A DNA stretch of 64,000 nucleotides, from assembly GCA_014649355.1 (NCBI GenBank), contig BMSW01000004.1:326608-390607 (forward strand), given 5' to 3'. Made by a program: the position numbers and the translations under genes. Under the pieces are notes generated by a model. It did no database searches. It was not told the DNA's origin and worked only from the letters and a program-made list of their open reading frames with translations. The DNA comes from Streptomyces althioticus. Its GTDB lineage: Bacteria; Actinomycetota; Actinomycetes; Streptomycetales; Streptomycetaceae. Positions 8,320 through 16,864 of this stretch are shown one piece after another; position 1 is the first letter of the stretch, and each line of letters begins with the position of its first letter.

Positions 8320-8682
8320 ATGTCCGTGATCGAGCAGTACGCGCGAGTCCACATCGTGACGGATGAGGACCCCCTGCTGGAGAGTCACGGGGCCGTCCCC
8401 GTGGTGCTGCGGTACGACCCCGAGCACGACCCCCGTCACGTCCGGGTGGACCTGCCCGGGTCGCGGCCGCTCGAATGGGTCGTCGACCGGGACCTGCTGG
8501 AACACGGGCTCAAGGCGCCGGTGGACAGCGGCGGCATACGGGTCTGGCCGTGCGGCCGGGTGCAGGCGGTGGTGGAGTTCCACACGGGTCAGGGCCACTC
8601 GGTGGTCGAGTTCGACACCAAGACCCTGTCCCGCTTCCTCCGCCTCACCCACATGACGACGCCCGAGCCCGTTCCGCACTGA
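8320..8682 (+). CDS. ssgE: SsgA-like sporulation/cell-division protein (SsgE type)
   Basis: A 120-residue member of the SsgA-like family, which is confined to morphologically complex actinomycetes and steers septation, spore-wall assembly and autolytic spore separation. Family features are the N-terminal strand pair, the central VVLRYDPEHDPRHVRVDLPG, WVVDRDLLEHGL, and VWPCGRVQAVVEF near the C-terminus. I chose the ATG at 8320 because it opens the conserved domain. The SsgE label rests on the neighbours (two PBPs and Pmt downstream, the cbi operon upstream), which match the ssgE locus as I remember it in S. coelicolor. The close link to PBP genes suits a role with peptidoglycan enzymes. Confidence 0.88.
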   Translation: MSVIEQYARVHIVTDEDPLLESHGAVPVVLRYDPEHDPRHVRVDLPGSRPLEWVVDRDLLEHGLKAPVDSGGIRVWPCGRVQAVVEFHTGQGHSVVEFDTKTLSRFLRLTHMTTPEPVPH

Positions 8683-9034
8683 CCGCCCGGCCGGAGGACC
8701 GCCCGGGCGGGTGGCGTGCGCCGGGTGACCTGCGTCGGCCGCATGCCCCGTCGACTCCGCGGGCCGCACCGCCCACGAGCGCGCCCGTGACCACGGACAT
8801 GCGCCTGGTACCCCCGCCGCATCCCGGCGAGGCGCCCCCCGGCTCCCGGCGGCGCGGCACAAGGGTGGCGGCCGCCGACAGACGACGGACCCGAGAACGG
8901 TAGGTCGTGCCGGTGACCGGCCGTGGCCAGGCGGCCGCCTGGCCGGCTCGCGGTGGCCCGGGCGGGCCCCGGCCGAAGAGTGCGGGGCGCCACCGCAGCG
9001 TGTTACCGGGGCGGGCGCGCCCGCCCCGGGTCCC
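8683..9034. other. 352-base non-coding stretch between ssgE and the PBP gene
   Basis: This lies between convergent genes and no credible gene was found. It holds a perfect 20-base palindrome at 8925-8944 (arms GGCCAGGCGG) and, next to the PBP stop, the 24-base palindrome listed separately. Both are likely transcription-stop structures. Confidence 0.6.
9006..9029 (-). terminator. Palindromic terminator after the first PBP gene
   Basis: Perfect GC palindrome with 12-base arms (CCGGGGCGGGCG and its complement) 5 bases beyond the PBP stop codon. There is no U-tract, as is common for Streptomyces terminators. Confidence 0.6.
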
Positions 9035-10696
9035 TCAGCCGCCCGCCTTCAGCAAGCTCGCCACGATCGGGCCCGCCGTGGAGCCGCCGTGGCCGGCGGA
9101 CTGGACGACGGCGGCCGCCGCCAGGTCGCCGCGGTACGCGGTGAACCAGCCGTTGGGCTTCTTCTGACCGTCCACCTCGGCCGAGCCCGTCTTCGCGCCC
9201 CGCTCACCGTCCACCCCGGCCATCGCCTCCGTGGCGGTGCCGGCGGTCGCGGTGTACGACATCAGCTCCCGCAGCTGCGCGAGCGTGTCCGCGGACAGGG
9301 TGCGCGGCGCGGTCGCGAGCTGACGTCCGTCGACCTCCGGCGAGACCAGGTACGGCTGGTGGAAGACGCCCGCCTTCACCGTCGCCGACACCGACGCCAT
9401 GTTCAGCGGGTTCATCCGCACCCCGCCCTGGCCTATCAGCGACGCGGCCATCGGGGCCTTCGACTGCACGGGCACCGCGCCGTCGAACGTGGACACCCCC
9501 ACCTTCCAGTCGTTGCGGCCCAGCCCGAAGTAGTCCTGGGCGTGCTTGGTGAGGTCGTCGTCCTCCAGCTTCGGAGCCTGGCTGATGAAGGCCGTGTTGC
9601 AGGACGCGGCGAAACTCGCGCGGAACGTGCCGTCCTTGATCTGGAACTTGTCCAGGTTCTGGAACTTCCAGCCGCCGTAGCTGAAGTACTTGGGGCACGG
9701 GTGCTTCTTGTCGATCGACGCGAGGCCCTTCTCGATCAGCATCGAGGAGGTGACCACCTTCATCGTCGAACCCGGCGCCAGCGACCCCTGGAAGGCGACG
9801 TTGAAGCCGCGCGAGGAGTTCGCCGCCGCGAGTATCTCGCCCGTCGACGGCCGCACCACGACCACCGAGGCCCGCTTCCGCTTCGCGACCTCGGTCTCGG
9901 CGAGCGCCTGCAGGGACGGGCTCAGCGTGGTCTTCACCGTGCCCGGCGTGCCCTCGCTCAGCTCCAGCAGGGTCGTGTCGGCCAGCTCCGCCTTCTTCGA
10001 CGCCTCGCCACGCACCACACGCAGCTCGACGCCGGCCTCGCCGCCCGCCTTCTCGCCGTACTTCTCACGCAGCCCGTCCAGGACGGACCCCAGCGACGGG
10101 TACTTCTCCGTGGTCAGCTCGCCGCCGTCGCGGTCCAGCGCCTTCACCGGCGGGGTGCCGGCCTCGCCGGTGACCAGCCTGTCGCCCTCCCGCAGCTCCG
10201 GGTGCAGCACGGACGGCCGCCAGTCGACGCGCGGCTCCCCGTCCCCGGCCCGCCGCACCACGGTCAGCGTGCTGTCGTACGTCAGCGGCTTCGTCGTCTG
10301 CTCGTACGACACCGTGCCCTTGACGGCGAAGGTGACCGAGTCGCGGGCGGGAGCGCCCGGGGTGAGGGCGAGGTCACGGACGCGGGCGTCCTTCACGTAC
10401 GAGGCGAGCGCCGCCTTCGCGGCCACCGGGTCGTCGGTCGCGGCGGCGGCCTCGGCGACCTGGCCGGACTGCCAGGCGGTGAGGAACTTTCCGGCGGCGG
10501 CGGTGACCTCCTCGGCCGTCAGCGGGCCCGACTTCACGGTCTCCGCCTGGGAGGCGGAGTCCCCGCCGTCCCGCCCCGCGCCCTCGACGAGTGCGTACGC
10601 GCCGTAGCCGGCGCCGCCCATCAGCACGGCCATCGCCGCGCCGATCACGACCGGTCTCATGTTCCGCCGGTCCCCGGCGCGCCCTCTGTTCCCCAC
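9035..10696 (-). CDS. Penicillin-binding protein, transpeptidase with NTF2-like N-domain
   Basis: A 553-residue membrane-anchored D,D-transpeptidase that cross-links peptidoglycan outside the cell. One N-terminal helix (VVIGAAMAVLMGGAGYGAYAL) anchors it. An NTF2-like domain with FLTAWQSGQ follows (about residues 60-170), then a dimerisation region with LDRDGGEL. The transpeptidase domain has STMK (Ser310, Lys313), SCN (Ser365, Asn367) and KTGS (Lys502). There is no transglycosylase domain, so it is a class B-type enzyme of the MecA/PBP3 architecture. The GTG at 10696 has GGAGG about 10 bases upstream; an ATG at residue 13 is an alternative. It is a tandem paralogue of the next gene. Confidence 0.93.
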   Translation of the reverse strand: MGNRGRAGDRRNMRPVVIGAAMAVLMGGAGYGAYALVEGAGRDGGDSASQAETVKSGPLTAEEVTAAAGKFLTAWQSGQVAEAAAATDDPVAAKAALASYVKDARVRDLALTPGAPARDSVTFAVKGTVSYEQTTKPLTYDSTLTVVRRAGDGEPRVDWRPSVLHPELREGDRLVTGEAGTPPVKALDRDGGELTTEKYPSLGSVLDGLREKYGEKAGGEAGVELRVVRGEASKKAELADTTLLELSEGTPGTVKTTLSPSLQALAETEVAKRKRASVVVVRPSTGEILAAANSSRGFNVAFQGSLAPGSTMKVVTSSMLIEKGLASIDKKHPCPKYFSYGGWKFQNLDKFQIKDGTFRASFAASCNTAFISQAPKLEDDDLTKHAQDYFGLGRNDWKVGVSTFDGAVPVQSKAPMAASLIGQGGVRMNPLNMASVSATVKAGVFHQPYLVSPEVDGRQLATAPRTLSADTLAQLRELMSYTATAGTATEAMAGVDGERGAKTGSAEVDGQKKPNGWFTAYRGDLAAAAVVQSAGHGGSTAGPIVASLLKAGG

Positions 10697-10827
10697 TGGT
10701 GTCCGCCCTCCGTGCCCCGCCCCGGCCCCCCGCGGCCCGCGTGGCTCTCGATCGAGTCAAGGCCCCGTCGGCGCAACCACGCCGACGACGGCCCCCACCC
10801 TAAAGTCCCGCCCGGCGGGCCGTGCGG

Positions 10828-12459
10828 TCAGCCGCCCGCTCGTAGCACGGCTGCGACAATCGGCCCCGCCGCGTCGCCGCCGTGGCCGCCCTGCTGGGCC
10901 ATCGCGGCCGCCGCGACGTCGTTGCGGAAGCCGGTGAACCAGCTGTCCGACGTCGCGTTCCCGTCGACCTCCGCCGAGCCGGTCTTCGCGCCGATGTCAC
11001 CGCCCAGTCCTGACATCGCCTTCTGCGCGGTGCCCTGGGTCGCGGTGAGCCGCATCATCTCCTTCAGCTGGGCCGACGTCCCGCCCGGCAGGCCCTTCGC
11101 CTGCGCCAGCTGACGCCCGTCCAGCTCGGGGGAGACCAGGTACGGCTGACGGAACGCGCCGGTGACGGCGGTGGCCGTCACGGACGCCATGTTCAGCGGG
11201 TTCATCTGCACCTGGCCCTGGCCGATGGCGTTCGCCGCCCGGTCCGGGCCGCCGGACGCCGGCACGCTGCCGTCGAAGGAGGCGATGCCGGTCTTCCAGT
11301 CGTCCCGGCCGAGCCCGAACCGCTCCTGCGCCTCCCGGGTGAGCGAGGCGTCGTCGATCGGCTTCTCGTCGATCAGCTTGATGAAGGCGGTGTTGCAGGA
11401 CCGCAGGAAGCTGTTGGCGAGGGTGGCGCCCTCGTTCGGCTCCATGCCCGTGAGGTTCTTGAAGGTCTGGCTCTGCCAGGTCGCGGTGTCCGTGCAGGGC
11501 GCGGGGCCGTTCATGGAGGTCACGCCGTTGTCGATGAGCATCGCGGCGGTGATGATCTTCATGGTGGAGCCGGGGGCGACCTGGCCCTGGAACGCCGCGT
11601 TGAAACCGTCGCCGCGGTTGTTGGCAACCGCCAGGACCTCGCCGGTGCTGGGCTTCAGCGCCACCACCGAGGACTCCGGGTAGTCCTTCACCGCCTTCTC
11701 GGCGGCCGCCTGCACCCCGGCGCTGAGCGTGGTGCGCAGCTTGCCCGGCTCGCCCTCGGCGAGGGTGAGCAGCGGGGTGTCGGCCTCGTCGGTCGTGTGC
11801 CGGATCGACAGCTCGACGGCCGGACTGCCGCCCGCCTTGTCACCGTACTTCTGCCGCAGGGTGTCCAGGACCGGGCCGAGGGAGGGGTACTTCTCCCTCG
11901 TCAGCACGGTGCCGTCGCGGTCCACCGCCTCGATGGGCGGCTGCGCGGACTCCCCGGTGACGAGGGTGTCCCCGTCCTTCAGGTCCGGGTGCACGACGGA
12001 CGGCTTCCAGTCGACCAGCGCCCGGCCGGTGGTCTGTCCGCGCACGACCGTCAGGGTGCTGGTGTAGCGCAGCGGCTTGGAGACGCCGTCGGCGGAGACG
12101 GTCGCCTTCACCGTGAACGGCACGGTGGCGCCGCGCGGGGCGCCCGGCGTGATGTCGACCCGCCCGATGCGCGCCTCCTCGCCGTACGCGGCGAGCAGCG
12201 CGCCCGCGTCCTGCGCGTTGTTCGTGTACGAGGCCGCCTGCGAGGCCTGCCCCTTCTCCCAGGCGCCGAAGAACGCCTCGGTCGTCTCGCGCACCTCGTC
12301 CTTGTCGGGCGGCCCCGACCGGGGCGTGTCCGCGGCACTGGAGCCGCCCCCGCCTCCCCCGCCGATCGCCGAGACGATGTTGTACGCCCCGTACCCCGCT
12401 CCGCCGACCATCACGGCGAACACGCCGCCCACGACGGCGACCTTGACCCCCTTGCCCAT
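10828..12459 (-). CDS. Penicillin-binding protein, tandem paralogue
   Basis: A 543-residue transpeptidase with the same plan as its neighbour: an anchor helix (VAVVGGVFAVMVGGAGYGAY), a Gly/Ser-rich spacer, an NTF2-like domain (AFFGAWEKGQ) and a transpeptidase domain with STMK (Ser298, Lys301), SCN (Ser354) and KTGS (Lys492). I chose the ATG at 12459 because GGGGGAGGAA lies 6 bases upstream; the frame extends to 12507 but that start has no such site. Both PBPs sit between ssgE and pmt on the minus strand, separated by 131 bases that include a GC hairpin. The pair looks like an old tandem duplication, with all catalytic residues retained in both copies. Confidence 0.93.
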   Translation of the reverse strand: MGKGVKVAVVGGVFAVMVGGAGYGAYNIVSAIGGGGGGGSSAADTPRSGPPDKDEVRETTEAFFGAWEKGQASQAASYTNNAQDAGALLAAYGEEARIGRVDITPGAPRGATVPFTVKATVSADGVSKPLRYTSTLTVVRGQTTGRALVDWKPSVVHPDLKDGDTLVTGESAQPPIEAVDRDGTVLTREKYPSLGPVLDTLRQKYGDKAGGSPAVELSIRHTTDEADTPLLTLAEGEPGKLRTTLSAGVQAAAEKAVKDYPESSVVALKPSTGEVLAVANNRGDGFNAAFQGQVAPGSTMKIITAAMLIDNGVTSMNGPAPCTDTATWQSQTFKNLTGMEPNEGATLANSFLRSCNTAFIKLIDEKPIDDASLTREAQERFGLGRDDWKTGIASFDGSVPASGGPDRAANAIGQGQVQMNPLNMASVTATAVTGAFRQPYLVSPELDGRQLAQAKGLPGGTSAQLKEMMRLTATQGTAQKAMSGLGGDIGAKTGSAEVDGNATSDSWFTGFRNDVAAAAMAQQGGHGGDAAGPIVAAVLRAGG

Positions 12460-12627
12460 CGGGCGTTCCTCCCCCGGCCGGACCCCGCGCCATCTGAACA
12501 CGTTCAAAAGCCCGGCACGCCCCGAACCCTACGCGCTGCCCGCACCCAAAGAGACCTGTGCGACGGATCGTTGTCCCAAAGAGACCCGTTCCCCGGGGGG
12601 CGCCCCGCCCCGGTCACGCCCGGAGGG

Positions 12628-14373
12628 CTACACCCACGTGTCCAGCCACATCCGTGACCGCCAGTCGTCGATCGGGATCGGGGTGCCGGTGTAGATCGGC
12701 CAGAAGTAGATGAAGTTCCAGGCGATCAGGAGGGTCAGGACGCCCGCCGCTGTCGCTCCTGCCACGCGGCGGGTGTCCGAGGAGCGGGGTGGGCCGACGA
12801 CCGCGCCCAGGAGCATCGCCACCGCCAGGCACAGGAACGGCACGAAGACGATCGCGTAGAAGTAGAAGATGGTGCGCTCCTGGTAGAAGAACCAGGGGAC
12901 GTACCCCGCGGCGACGCCGCAGGCGATCGCGCCCGCGCGCCAGTCGCGGCGGAAGGCCCACCGCCACAGCACGTACAGCAGCGCCAGGCAGCCCACCCAC
13001 CACAGCATCGGCGTGCCGATGGCGAGGACCTCCTGCGCGCACTTCTCGCCCGCGTCCACCGGGCAGCCGTCCACGCCGGGCGCGGGCGACTCGTAGAAGT
13101 ACGACACCGGGCGGCCGGCGACGATCCAGCTCCACGGGTTGGACTCGTACGTGTGCGGCGAGGACAGGCCGACGTGGAAGTCGTACACCTGGTTCTCGTA
13201 GTGCCACAGGCTGCGCCACCAGTCGGGGAACAGCCACGCCCAGTCGCTGGTCCGCCCGTCGCGGGTGGCCCAGTCGCGGTAGTAGCCGCCGCTGCCGTCC
13301 GTCGCGGAGAGGATCCAGCCGGTCCAGGACGCGAAGTACGTGAACACCGCCACCGGCACCGTCGACAGGAACGCCCAGCCCAGGTCCCGCTTCAGCACCG
13401 CGAGCCGGGGCCGCGCCGCGCCCGCGACCCGGCGCGCGCCGACGTCCCACAGCACGGACATCACACAGAACGCGGCCATGATGTACAGGCCGTTCCACTT
13501 GGTGCCGATCGCCAGGCCCAGCATCAGGCCCGCCGCGAGACGCCAGGGGCGGAAGCCGATCCGGGTGTTCTCGGCGGCGTCCACGTCCGGGCGGGCCCGC
13601 CCGTCCGCGTCCACCGGCAGCGCGGCGGCCAGTTTCGCGCGCGCCTTGTCCCGGTCGATCAGCAGACACCCGAAGGCCGCCAGCACGAAGAACATCAGCA
13701 CGCCGTCGAGCAGCGCGGTGCGGCTCATCACGAAGTGCAGCCCGTCCACCGCCATCAGCGCGCCCGCGAGGCAGCCGAGGAACGTGGAGCGGAACAGCCG
13801 CCGCCCGATCCGGCACAGCATCAGCACCGACAGCGTGCCGAGCAGCGCCGTCATGAACCGCCAGCCGAACGGGTCGAAGCCGAAGATCAGCTCGCCCAGA
13901 CCGATCACGTACTTGCCGACCGGCGGATGGACGACGTACGCGGCGTCCGTCGGGATCGGGACGTTGCCGCCCGAGTCGAGAACGAGCCGGTTGACCTCCT
14001 TGTCCCAGTTCACCTCGAAGCCGCGGTGGACGAGCGCCCACGCGTCCTTCGCGTAGTACGTCTCGTCGAATATCACCGCCTTGGGGTGACCCAGGTTCCA
14101 GAACCGCAGCACCCCCGCCACCAGCGTCACCAGCAGCGGACCGTCCCACCCCGACCAGCGGACGAGACGGTCGGCCAGGAGCGGCGGCACGCCGAGCGTC
14201 TTCCACAGCCGGCCCGACGGCTCGGCGTACGGCGGGACCAGGCGGTCGCGGACGTCGCCTCTGACGGCGGGCGTCCGGTGGCCGAAACGCCGCAGCCGGT
14301 GCTGCCACGTCTGCCGCTGCTCGAGCGGCGACTGCTCCTGGCGGGTGTCCGTGGAGGACGCGGTACTGGTCAC
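12628..14373 (-). CDS. pmt: Dolichyl-/polyprenyl-phosphate-mannose protein mannosyltransferase
   Basis: A 581-residue GT39 enzyme of many membrane helices that transfers mannose from polyprenyl-phosphate-mannose to Ser/Thr of proteins during Sec export. The catalytic Asp-Glu pair is in FDETYYAKD in the first extracytoplasmic loop; HPPVGKYVIGLGE follows, and the end shows the IPIDDW pattern of the family. I chose the GTG at 14373 (VTSTASSTDT); upstream frame extension is low-complexity and overlaps rsmI. In S. coelicolor, Pmt glycosylates lipoproteins and the phage phiC31 receptor and affects beta-lactam sensitivity (from memory), which fits its position beside two PBP genes. Divergent from rsmI. 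Confidence 0.92.
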   Translation of the reverse strand: MTSTASSTDTRQEQSPLEQRQTWQHRLRRFGHRTPAVRGDVRDRLVPPYAEPSGRLWKTLGVPPLLADRLVRWSGWDGPLLVTLVAGVLRFWNLGHPKAVIFDETYYAKDAWALVHRGFEVNWDKEVNRLVLDSGGNVPIPTDAAYVVHPPVGKYVIGLGELIFGFDPFGWRFMTALLGTLSVLMLCRIGRRLFRSTFLGCLAGALMAVDGLHFVMSRTALLDGVLMFFVLAAFGCLLIDRDKARAKLAAALPVDADGRARPDVDAAENTRIGFRPWRLAAGLMLGLAIGTKWNGLYIMAAFCVMSVLWDVGARRVAGAARPRLAVLKRDLGWAFLSTVPVAVFTYFASWTGWILSATDGSGGYYRDWATRDGRTSDWAWLFPDWWRSLWHYENQVYDFHVGLSSPHTYESNPWSWIVAGRPVSYFYESPAPGVDGCPVDAGEKCAQEVLAIGTPMLWWVGCLALLYVLWRWAFRRDWRAGAIACGVAAGYVPWFFYQERTIFYFYAIVFVPFLCLAVAMLLGAVVGPPRSSDTRRVAGATAAGVLTLLIAWNFIYFWPIYTGTPIPIDDWRSRMWLDTWV

Positions 14374-14458
14374 CGCGCCATCGTAGGGAACGGCGCTGTG
14401 TGAGTCCCGCGCATGGGCGGTATGCGCCGCCTGCGTCCGCTCCTGGGAGGATGGGCGC

Positions 14459-15310
14459 GTGACCGGAACCCTCGTACTCGCAGGCACCCCCATCGGCGAC
14501 ATCTCCGACGCGCCGCCCCGGCTCGCCGAGGAACTCGCCGGCGCCGACGTCGTCGCCGCCGAGGACACCCGGCGGCTGCGCCGGCTGACCCAGGCGCTCG
14601 GCGTCACCCCCAAGGGGCGGGTGGTGTCGTACTTCGAGGGCAACGAGAGCGCCCGCACGCCCGAGCTGGTCGAGGAGCTGGCGGGCGGCGCGCGTGTGCT
14701 GCTCGTCACCGACGCCGGCATGCCGTCCGTGTCCGACCCCGGCTACCGGCTGGTCGCCGCGGCCGTCGAGCGGGACGTCAAGGTCACCGCGGTGCCGGGG
14801 CCGTCCGCCGTGCTCACCGCGCTCGCCCTGTCCGGGCTGCCCGTGGACCGCTTCTGCTTCGAGGGGTTCCTGCCCCGCAAGGCGGGGGAGCGTCTCGGCC
14901 GGCTGCGGGAGGTCGCGGACGAGCGCCGCACCCTCGTCTACTTCGAGGCACCACACCGCCTCGACGACACCCTCGCCGCGATGGCCGAGGTGTTCGGCGG
15001 TGAGCGCCGGGCCGCCGTCTGCCGGGAGCTGACCAAGACCTACGAGGAGATCAGGCGCGGCCCGCTCGCCGAGCTGGCCGCGTGGGCGGCCGAGGGCGTG
15101 CGCGGGGAGATCACCGTGGTCGTCGAGGGAGCCCCCGAGAAGGGCCCGGAGGAGTACGACGACGCCGAGCTGGTGCGCCGGGTGCGGGTGCGCGAGGAGG
15201 CGGGCGAGCGCCGCAAGGAGGCCATCGCGTCGGTCGCGGCGGAGGCGGGCCTGCCGAAGCGGCAGGTCTTCGACGCGGTGGTGGCGGCCAAGAACGCCGG
15301 GAGCGTCTGA
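14459..15310 (+). CDS. rsmI: 16S rRNA 2'-O-ribose C1402 methyltransferase RsmI
   Basis: A 283-residue SAM-dependent methyltransferase of the tetrapyrrole-methylase fold that modifies C1402 of 16S rRNA in the decoding centre. Diagnostic segments are LVLAGTPIGDISD, AAEDTRRLRRL, VSYFEGNE, VLLVTDAGMPSVSDPG and VPGPSAVLTALALSGLP. The C-terminal extension (RKEAIASVAAEAGLPKRQVF) is the usual RsmI helical tail. GTG start at 14459 with GGGAGGAT upstream. Divergent from pmt, and followed by a terminator-like hairpin. Confidence 0.95.
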   Translation: MTGTLVLAGTPIGDISDAPPRLAEELAGADVVAAEDTRRLRRLTQALGVTPKGRVVSYFEGNESARTPELVEELAGGARVLLVTDAGMPSVSDPGYRLVAAAVERDVKVTAVPGPSAVLTALALSGLPVDRFCFEGFLPRKAGERLGRLREVADERRTLVYFEAPHRLDDTLAAMAEVFGGERRAAVCRELTKTYEEIRRGPLAELAAWAAEGVRGEITVVVEGAPEKGPEEYDDAELVRRVRVREEAGERRKEAIASVAAEAGLPKRQVFDAVVAAKNAGSV

Positions 15311-15338
15311 GGCGCGCGACGGCGCGCGCCATCGTCAT

Positions 15339-15376
15339 GGAACGCCCCCGCGTCGGTAAAGCGTCCGGGGTGTTCC
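15339..15376 (+). terminator. Terminator-like hairpin after rsmI
   Basis: GGAACGCCCC at 15339-15348 pairs with GGGGTGTTCC at 15367-15376 (one G-U pair), 29 bases beyond the rsmI stop, with an 18-base loop. Confidence 0.5.
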
Positions 15377-15501
15377 GGTAAGACACGGCCAAATCGGCGC
15401 CAATCTTCCGCCCGCGCCGGTGTGCTCATGGCCGCCCGGGAGTCCACTGGTGGGAGGGGCGGGCACGGGCCCGTCCCGTCAGCGGACCGACAGGAGCCGG
15501 C

Positions 15502-15834
15502 ATGACCGAGATCTCCGGACCGGGCGGACTGCGCGCGGGCGCCACCGCCGTCGTCACCGAGGCGTACGCCTTCGCCTGCATGCGCTGCGGATACGGCTGG
15601 GAGCAGTCGTACGAGATAGAGCACCACGTCGACGGCGACGGCCACACCTTCGTGCTGTACGTGGCGGACGGCCGGATCGTGCCCTCCCCGCTGAACCGGC
15701 CCACCTGCCGCAGCTGCGACGGGCACGTCGTGCGGATCCTCCGACCGGGCCGGGTCGCCTCGGCACGGGACGCCGCCCACCGGGAGCGCCGGGTGCCGGC
15801 CGCCGGGCCGGTGGAGGCCCCCTGGGCGCCGTAG
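15502..15834 (+). CDS. Small zinc-ribbon-like protein, function unknown
   Basis: A 110-residue protein with two CxxC knuckles, CMRCGYGW (about residues 26-33) and CRSCDGH (about 69-75), roughly 40 residues apart. This spacing would fold as a zinc ribbon. The middle (HVDGDGHTFVLYVADG) looks like beta strands, and the C-terminus is basic and disordered. There is no signal peptide or membrane segment. I do not recognise a named family. GGAG lies 6-9 bases upstream of the ATG. It sits between rsmI and tatD on the same strand, so a role linked to RNA or metal handling is conceivable but unsupported. Confidence 0.7.
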   Translation: MTEISGPGGLRAGATAVVTEAYAFACMRCGYGWEQSYEIEHHVDGDGHTFVLYVADGRIVPSPLNRPTCRSCDGHVVRILRPGRVASARDAAHRERRVPAAGPVEAPWAP

Positions 15835-15865
15835 GGGGCCGCGCCGCTTCCGTAGGATCGGAGGC

Positions 15866-16747
15866 ATGCCTGCCGACGACCGAGACAAGAACGCCGCGCC
15901 GCCGCTCCCGGAGCCCCTGCGGGTGCCGGTCGCGGACTCCCACACGCACCTCGACATGCAGTCCGGCACGGTCGAGGAAGCCCTCGCCAAGGCCGCGTCG
16001 GTGGGAGTGACGACCGTGGTGCAGGTCGGCTGCGACCTCAAGGGGTCCCGGTGGGCGGCGGACACGGCGGCGGCGTACGACTCCGTGCACGCGACGGTCG
16101 CCCTGCACCCCAACGAGGCGCCCCGGATCGTGCTCGGCGACCCCGACGGCTGGTCGCGGCAGGGCGCCCGCGAGCCCGGCGGGGACGCGGCGCTGGACGA
16201 GGCGCTCGCCGAGATCGACCGGCTGGCCGCGCTGCCCCAGGTCAAGGGCGTCGGCGAGACCGGCCTGGACCACTTCCGCACCGGCGAGGAGGGCAAGGAG
16301 GCGCAGGAGCGGTCCTTCCGCGCCCACATCGAGATCGCCAAGCGGCACGGCAAGACGCTCGTCATCCACGACCGCGACGCCCACGCGGACGTGCTGCGCG
16401 TGCTGAAGGAGGAGGGCGCCCCCGAGCGCACCGTCTTCCACTGCTACTCCGGGGACGCGGAGATGGCGCAGATCTGCGCCCGCGCCGGTTACTACATGTC
16501 CTTCGCCGGCAACGTCACCTTCAAGAACGCGCAGAACCTGCGGGACGCCCTCGCCGTCGCCCCGCTGGAGCTGGTCCTGGTGGAGACCGACGCGCCCTTC
16601 CTCACGCCCGTGCCCTACCGCGGCCGGCCCAACGCCCCCTACCTGGTGCCGGTCACCGTGCGTGCCATGGCCGCCGTGCGCGGCATCGACGAGGACGCGC
16701 TGGCCACGGCGCTGGGCGCCAACACCGCGCGCGCCTTCGGCTACTGA
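15866..16747 (+). CDS. tatD: TatD-family metal-dependent hydrolase (DNase)
   Basis: A 293-residue TIM-barrel hydrolase of the TatD/YcfH group, metal-dependent nucleases that trim DNA or RNA 3' ends. Metal ligands are visible in order: DSHTHLD near residue 22, ALHPNE, VGETGLDHF, the His of LVIHDRDAH, FHCYSGD, and ETDAPFLTP near the C-terminus. The ATG at 15866 has GGAGG almost adjoining and a TAGGAT hexamer 8-13 bases upstream that resembles a -10 box, so a very short or leaderless transcript is possible. In many actinobacteria tatD precedes rpfB-rsmA-ispE, as here. Confidence 0.93.
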   Translation: MPADDRDKNAAPPLPEPLRVPVADSHTHLDMQSGTVEEALAKAASVGVTTVVQVGCDLKGSRWAADTAAAYDSVHATVALHPNEAPRIVLGDPDGWSRQGAREPGGDAALDEALAEIDRLAALPQVKGVGETGLDHFRTGEEGKEAQERSFRAHIEIAKRHGKTLVIHDRDAHADVLRVLKEEGAPERTVFHCYSGDAEMAQICARAGYYMSFAGNVTFKNAQNLRDALAVAPLELVLVETDAPFLTPVPYRGRPNAPYLVPVTVRAMAAVRGIDEDALATALGANTARAFGY

Positions 16748-16817
16748 CGGACCCACGGGACATCCACCGTCCGTAGTCGTGTCGCCTGGGAGAGCGATCG
16801 GCGCTCGGCTAGGTTCT

Positions 16818-16839
16818 GGGAGCCCCCTCGGGGGTTCCC
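16818..16839 (+). terminator. Hairpin between tatD and rpfB
   Basis: GGGAGCCCCC and GGGGGTTCCC pair with a two-base loop (one G-U pair). It sits 26 bases before the rpfB GTG, so it may end tatD transcription or act in the rpfB leader. Confidence 0.5.
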
Positions 16840-16864
16840 GTGGCCAGCCCTGGAGCGTGTCGGC

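Noticed and set aside
12614..14956. Very long open frames overlapping pmt in other frames
   Set aside because: They are arginine/proline-rich shadows of pmt produced by high GC; only the pmt frame has membrane helices and family motifs.
16748..16864. c-di-AMP (ydaO) riboswitch before rpfB
   Set aside because: The leader is short and holds only a simple hairpin; the riboswitch core was not recognised. It is known for a different rpf gene.
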